Shown here: positions 61,014-64,000 of the stretch, piece after piece | Numbering within the stretch: the first letter of the stretch is position 1 | Layout of the letters: the number at the start of each line of letters is the position of its first letter | NCBI GenBank assembly: GCA_021325295.1 | Contig: JAJPHM010000031.1 | Location: forward strand, 1-64,000 | Length of the DNA stretch: 64,000 nt | Origin: Nitrososphaeraceae archaeon | GTDB taxonomy: Archaea; Thermoproteota; Nitrososphaeria; Nitrososphaerales; Nitrososphaeraceae | Reading direction: 5' to 3' | The notes under the pieces: generated by a model | What the model was told of the DNA's origin: nothing | Database searches by the model: none | Seen by the model: only the letters and a program-made list of their open reading frames with translations | Program-made: the position numbers and the translations under genes

Positions 61014-64000
61014 TCAAAACCACTCATACCTTACTACTCGCTCTATGCCCACTGCTACCAACGCCAAAACTAGTCCTATTCCAAATACCAGTGGTAGGCT
61101 CAATCCACTACTTATCAGGCTGACACTGATTGGCACAGTTACAGTGGCGCCGCTGCCTCCTGCTGACCCTACCAAAGTCATTGGGACTACAAGGGTTGAT
61201 GGCGCAGCCATGTTTGATGGGACGGTAAGCACTATTGGAATGTTTGTCTGGCTATTAGAATAGGGAATGGTAGACATGGAATTGGTAGTATATGGCAATG
61301 GAGTTCCCAAGACAAATGAGACAGGTGATTTTCCAAAAGTTATTGAAGTGATTGTAATTTGGTTTGCCCCAGTCCAGTTTACCAAGACGTTAAAAGTCTG
61401 TGTCGTTGCTGGAGTAGCAGATACCGATGTAGTCAGGACATTGATATTCAAAAGTCCTCCTGTAGGGGCAGGAACGGTTGAGAGTGGTGGAAGATTTGGA
61501 TAGGGATTGACTGCACCGCCGCCTCCCATGCCACTTGGTTGGCCTCCCTGTGAAGAGGCTGCAATAAACTGGATAAATATCGTATCTGTAGAGAAATGCA
61601 AATTATTAATAGTCAGGATATTGGCGACAGGTGATATGCTGGTATCTTGAGTAACAGTATAGTTTGCTGTAGGGACTGTTACACCATTAACTGTTACCAG
61701 CGAGACGCCAGAATAATCTGTTGCAATAAACTCCACTTTTGCTGTGTGTAATCCGGAAGTTGCAGTAGCTGTAAAGTTGAATGTAGCTGCATTAGAGTCG
61801 TACTTGTTAACAGTCAATCTTGAAGTAGCCTGGTCGACTCCTGCTCTGATGTGATGGTTGCCTGTGTTGATACCGTAGTGAATTGATGTACTCTCAATAG
61901 TTACATTATTTGCATTTGTAATAGTAGTCTGGGTGCCAGTATTGTTGACTACAAGCCCCCTCCAAGTTAGATCCGAAGGCAGAGTCAAGGTGCCATTCCT
62001 CATCCAATACTGAGTAGCGGGCTGAACAAGATCGTCTGACTGCTGTACGTTGAAAGTAATAGTTGGACTTCTTGTTCCATTGCTGCTGATAACGGTGCCG
62101 GTCCAGGAGGTTTGGGGCATCGGAGAGAAGAGGATACCTAGGTGCTTTTCGTGAACCAGCAGCCAGACATAGTATTCATGGTTGTATAGATACGTCTTTG
62201 ATGCTGAACTTGTAGCATTATAAGTTAATGATGATGTTGTATTGTAGGACTGGAACCTTTCAGTGGTGGATATCGTATCTGTGGCAGGAGTCACTACATT
62301 TTGATTCTGGTCAGACCATACAACTGTAGCCGTAGAGCCAGATACGCTCTGTCCTGCCAGAGAGCCAAGTTGGGTTCTGGTTATCGGCAGGCTCTTGCTA
62401 GAATCCAACCCTGAGAGGGTTATCGTGACGGCAAACTGGCCATATACTATGTAGCTTTGGGTAGAGCATGTCCCACTGCTACACGAAGTAAACGACTTGG
62501 AAGTGGTTCCATCACCGAATCGATATCTAGAGTTAGCACCATCTGTTGGTGTCGCAACGGTAACGCTAGTTGTAGCATCGCATGTAAACGACTGGGTTGC
62601 AGGATTGCCATTGTGATTATTATTGGTAGAGATACCCTGCAAATTGCAGCTTACAACAAAGTTAGAAGAGAATGGTGTCAGAGTACCAGAACCGGGGTTT
62701 AGCTGGATTCTGACTGTAACGGCAGGAGTATATGTTACTGTAATGTTGGTATTTGCACTGGTAAAGTCAACCTTTACCTGATGGAGAGAAGAATCCCTAG
62801 TTTCAGAGCTGAACATTATTCCAACTGCAAACCATCCTGCAGACAGTTCATTCATCAGGTCGGTATTGGCTTGGCTCCCTAAGGTTATCTGCTTTGGGCC
62901 TGTTGTGGTGCAAGTATTGGAATTGCTGATGTAGGGTGTTCCATCGCCTATCTCTGTCCATAGCTGAGATTGGGACAGAACAACAGGATCAGAGCCACTC
63001 TGGACCATGGGCATATAGTTGCAGTTCTGGCCATTTGTCACAGAATTGACCTGCAACCCAAGCTTTACACTTGAAACAAGGGCCGTTGAAGGAATTCCAA
63101 GTGTGGTAACACGTACATCTGAACGAAAACAAGAGGCTGTGTTTGTGCTTATTGGAAGGCTTGCCACTATTGCCAAAGTGTTGTCTATAGTATTATCACC
63201 ATAAGGGCTGCCAGGACAACCTGCACCCGTGCCTGTCGTTGTCTGGTCATTTTCACTACTGCTTGGCTGGAGAATTGCAGTGTTTGGGTCCAGCTGAAAT
63301 GAACCCGTCCAGTTGCCATAGCTGAAAGACGCAGTGGTTTGCGAGCCTGCCTTTCTAATCGCCATTGAATTGAAGTTGCTCCATGCTGACTGCAGGCTTT
63401 CGTACAAAATGGGCAAGCCATTTTTGTAAAATGCTACCATGGTCTGAGAGCCTAGTTGGGCTTTGGTCATAACCTGAGTAGTATTTGATATGGAGGTGAC
63501 ACTTACCAGGGCGCCGTTTGCAAGACGATAAGAATCAAGTGGTATATTCCAGTTCTGCAAGACAGAATACATACCAGGTATCAGGGTTGAAAACCATACC
63601 TCATGCTTTAGTGGCTGACCCTCCCTGAAAATATACATTACAGTGAGAGTTCCTGCAAGGGTTGAGAAGGTCTGCGAAACGTTGGCATTATTTCCTGCCT
63701 GATTGATGGATATCGACTTAAAAGTACTGTTGACAGGAAGAGCACTATTGTATAGCTGCCACGTCTCTTTAACTGCCGTCAAGGTGCGGGTCATGTTGCT
63801 ATCAAGCAGGGTTGCCGAGCCATTCACAAACTTGACTGCAATAAGGCCTGACTGGATCGATATCGTACCATTGCCAAGATTGTTTATCACGATTGGTGCC
63901 CAAATATTATTTTTGGAATCAAAGGCCCACATTGGCAGGCCTAAGGTGGTCGCATGAGTTCCGTTTTCATAATCGGCTATCTGATAATTTGATTCCCTTG
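61014..64000 (-). CDS. Large surface protein with PKD-like domain and C-terminal anchor, partial
   Basis: At least 995 residues; the frame is open through the right window edge (upstream of ATG 63932 it reads GTHATTLGLP), so the N-terminus is missing. Composition is Ser/Thr/Asn/Gly-rich with many N-x-S/T sites. RYRFGDGTTSKSFTSCSSGT then YGQFAVTITLS is a PKD-type beta-sandwich. A Gly/Pro linker (PSGMGGGGAVNPYPNLPP) and a final membrane helix (LPLVFGIGLVLALVAVGIER) anchor it. Likely S-layer-associated or adhesive. Confidence 0.8.
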   Translation of the reverse strand, partial: RESNYQIADYENGTHATTLGLPMWAFDSKNNIWAPIVINNLGNGTISIQSGLIAVKFVNGSATLLDSNMTRTLTAVKETWQLYNSALPVNSTFKSISINQAGNNANVSQTFSTLAGTLTVMYIFREGQPLKHEVWFSTLIPGMYSVLQNWNIPLDSYRLANGALVSVTSISNTTQVMTKAQLGSQTMVAFYKNGLPILYESLQSAWSNFNSMAIRKAGSQTTASFSYGNWTGSFQLDPNTAILQPSSSENDQTTTGTGAGCPGSPYGDNTIDNTLAIVASLPISTNTASCFRSDVRVTTLGIPSTALVSSVKLGLQVNSVTNGQNCNYMPMVQSGSDPVVLSQSQLWTEIGDGTPYISNSNTCTTTGPKQITLGSQANTDLMNELSAGWFAVGIMFSSETRDSSLHQVKVDFTSANTNITVTYTPAVTVRIQLNPGSGTLTPFSSNFVVSCNLQGISTNNNHNGNPATQSFTCDATTSVTVATPTDGANSRYRFGDGTTSKSFTSCSSGTCSTQSYIVYGQFAVTITLSGLDSSKSLPITRTQLGSLAGQSVSGSTATVVWSDQNQNVVTPATDTISTTERFQSYNTTSSLTYNATSSASKTYLYNHEYYVWLLVHEKHLGILFSPMPQTSWTGTVISSNGTRSPTITFNVQQSDDLVQPATQYWMRNGTLTLPSDLTWRGLVVNNTGTQTTITNANNVTIESTSIHYGINTGNHHIRAGVDQATSRLTVNKYDSNAATFNFTATATSGLHTAKVEFIATDYSGVSLVTVNGVTVPTANYTVTQDTSISPVANILTINNLHFSTDTIFIQFIAASSQGGQPSGMGGGGAVNPYPNLPPLSTVPAPTGGLLNINVLTTSVSATPATTQTFNVLVNWTGANQITITSITFGKSPVSFVLGTPLPYTTNSMSTIPYSNSQTNIPIVLTVPSNMAAPSTLVVPMTLVGSAGGSGATVTVPISVSLISSGLSLPLVFGIGLVLALVAVGIERVVRYEWF

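Noticed and set aside
1-64000. CRISPR array, rRNA genes, replication origin
   Set aside because: No regularly spaced repeats, no rRNA-like stretches and no orc1/cdc6 gene or origin-type repeats were seen.

Overview
The window looks like the chromosome of an ammonia-oxidising archaeon of the Nitrososphaerales (Thaumarchaeota/Nitrososphaerota). The lineage is inferred from several genes together: a CdvA-type division protein, an archaeal histone beside an Alba protein, a proteasome beta subunit, an 11-gene complex I without nuoEFG, isoprenoid lipid genes, a blue copper protein, many small zinc-finger proteins, and an intron-bearing tRNA-Glu. No amo genes are present, so ammonia oxidation is inferred only. 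Many starts appear leaderless: a TATA-like box sits about 27 bp upstream of the start codon, which is often TTG.

Layout. 1-16.8 kb holds core and housekeeping genes: two phasin-like proteins, a double ThyX-like protein, CdvA, acetyl-CoA synthetase, redox and iron proteins (Dps-like ferritin, Rieske protein, peroxiredoxin, thioredoxin-like protein), the TldD/TldE pair and a geranylgeranyl reductase-like flavoprotein. 17.0-28.5 kb is the complex I operon, nuoABCDHIJKMLN, with purine-rich spacers between several genes. A 320-bp MITE-like insertion follows nuoN directly. 28.9-45 kb carries a polyprenyl synthase, three tRNAs (Glu with a D-loop intron, elongator Met, Pro), a CADD-like oxygenase, proteasome beta, leuCD, a PurF-like pseudoenzyme, a truncated family-B polymerase, a cupredoxin and many small regulators. 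45-52 kb holds Alba, a nucleotidyltransferase, an aminotransferase/Gfo-Idh/Trm112/hexapeptide-transferase run, a nucleotide-sugar dehydrogenase-like gene, a DUF354 protein and a histone.

54-61 kb is an accessory island. It contains a DprA-like plus ComF-type phosphoribosyltransferase pair that resembles the ShosTA toxin-antitoxin/defence system and is bracketed by two diverged ~90-bp direct repeats. It also has a GNAT gene behind a small antitoxin-like gene, a decayed ThiF/E1-like gene, an acylphosphatase-like fusion next to a YwgA-like protein, and mini zinc ribbons, some of them broken. The window ends inside a large secreted or anchored surface protein on the minus strand.

Several annotated genes are under 60 codons and were found by reading the sequence directly. 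Promoter and start assignments from TATA spacing are inference. No database search was possible.
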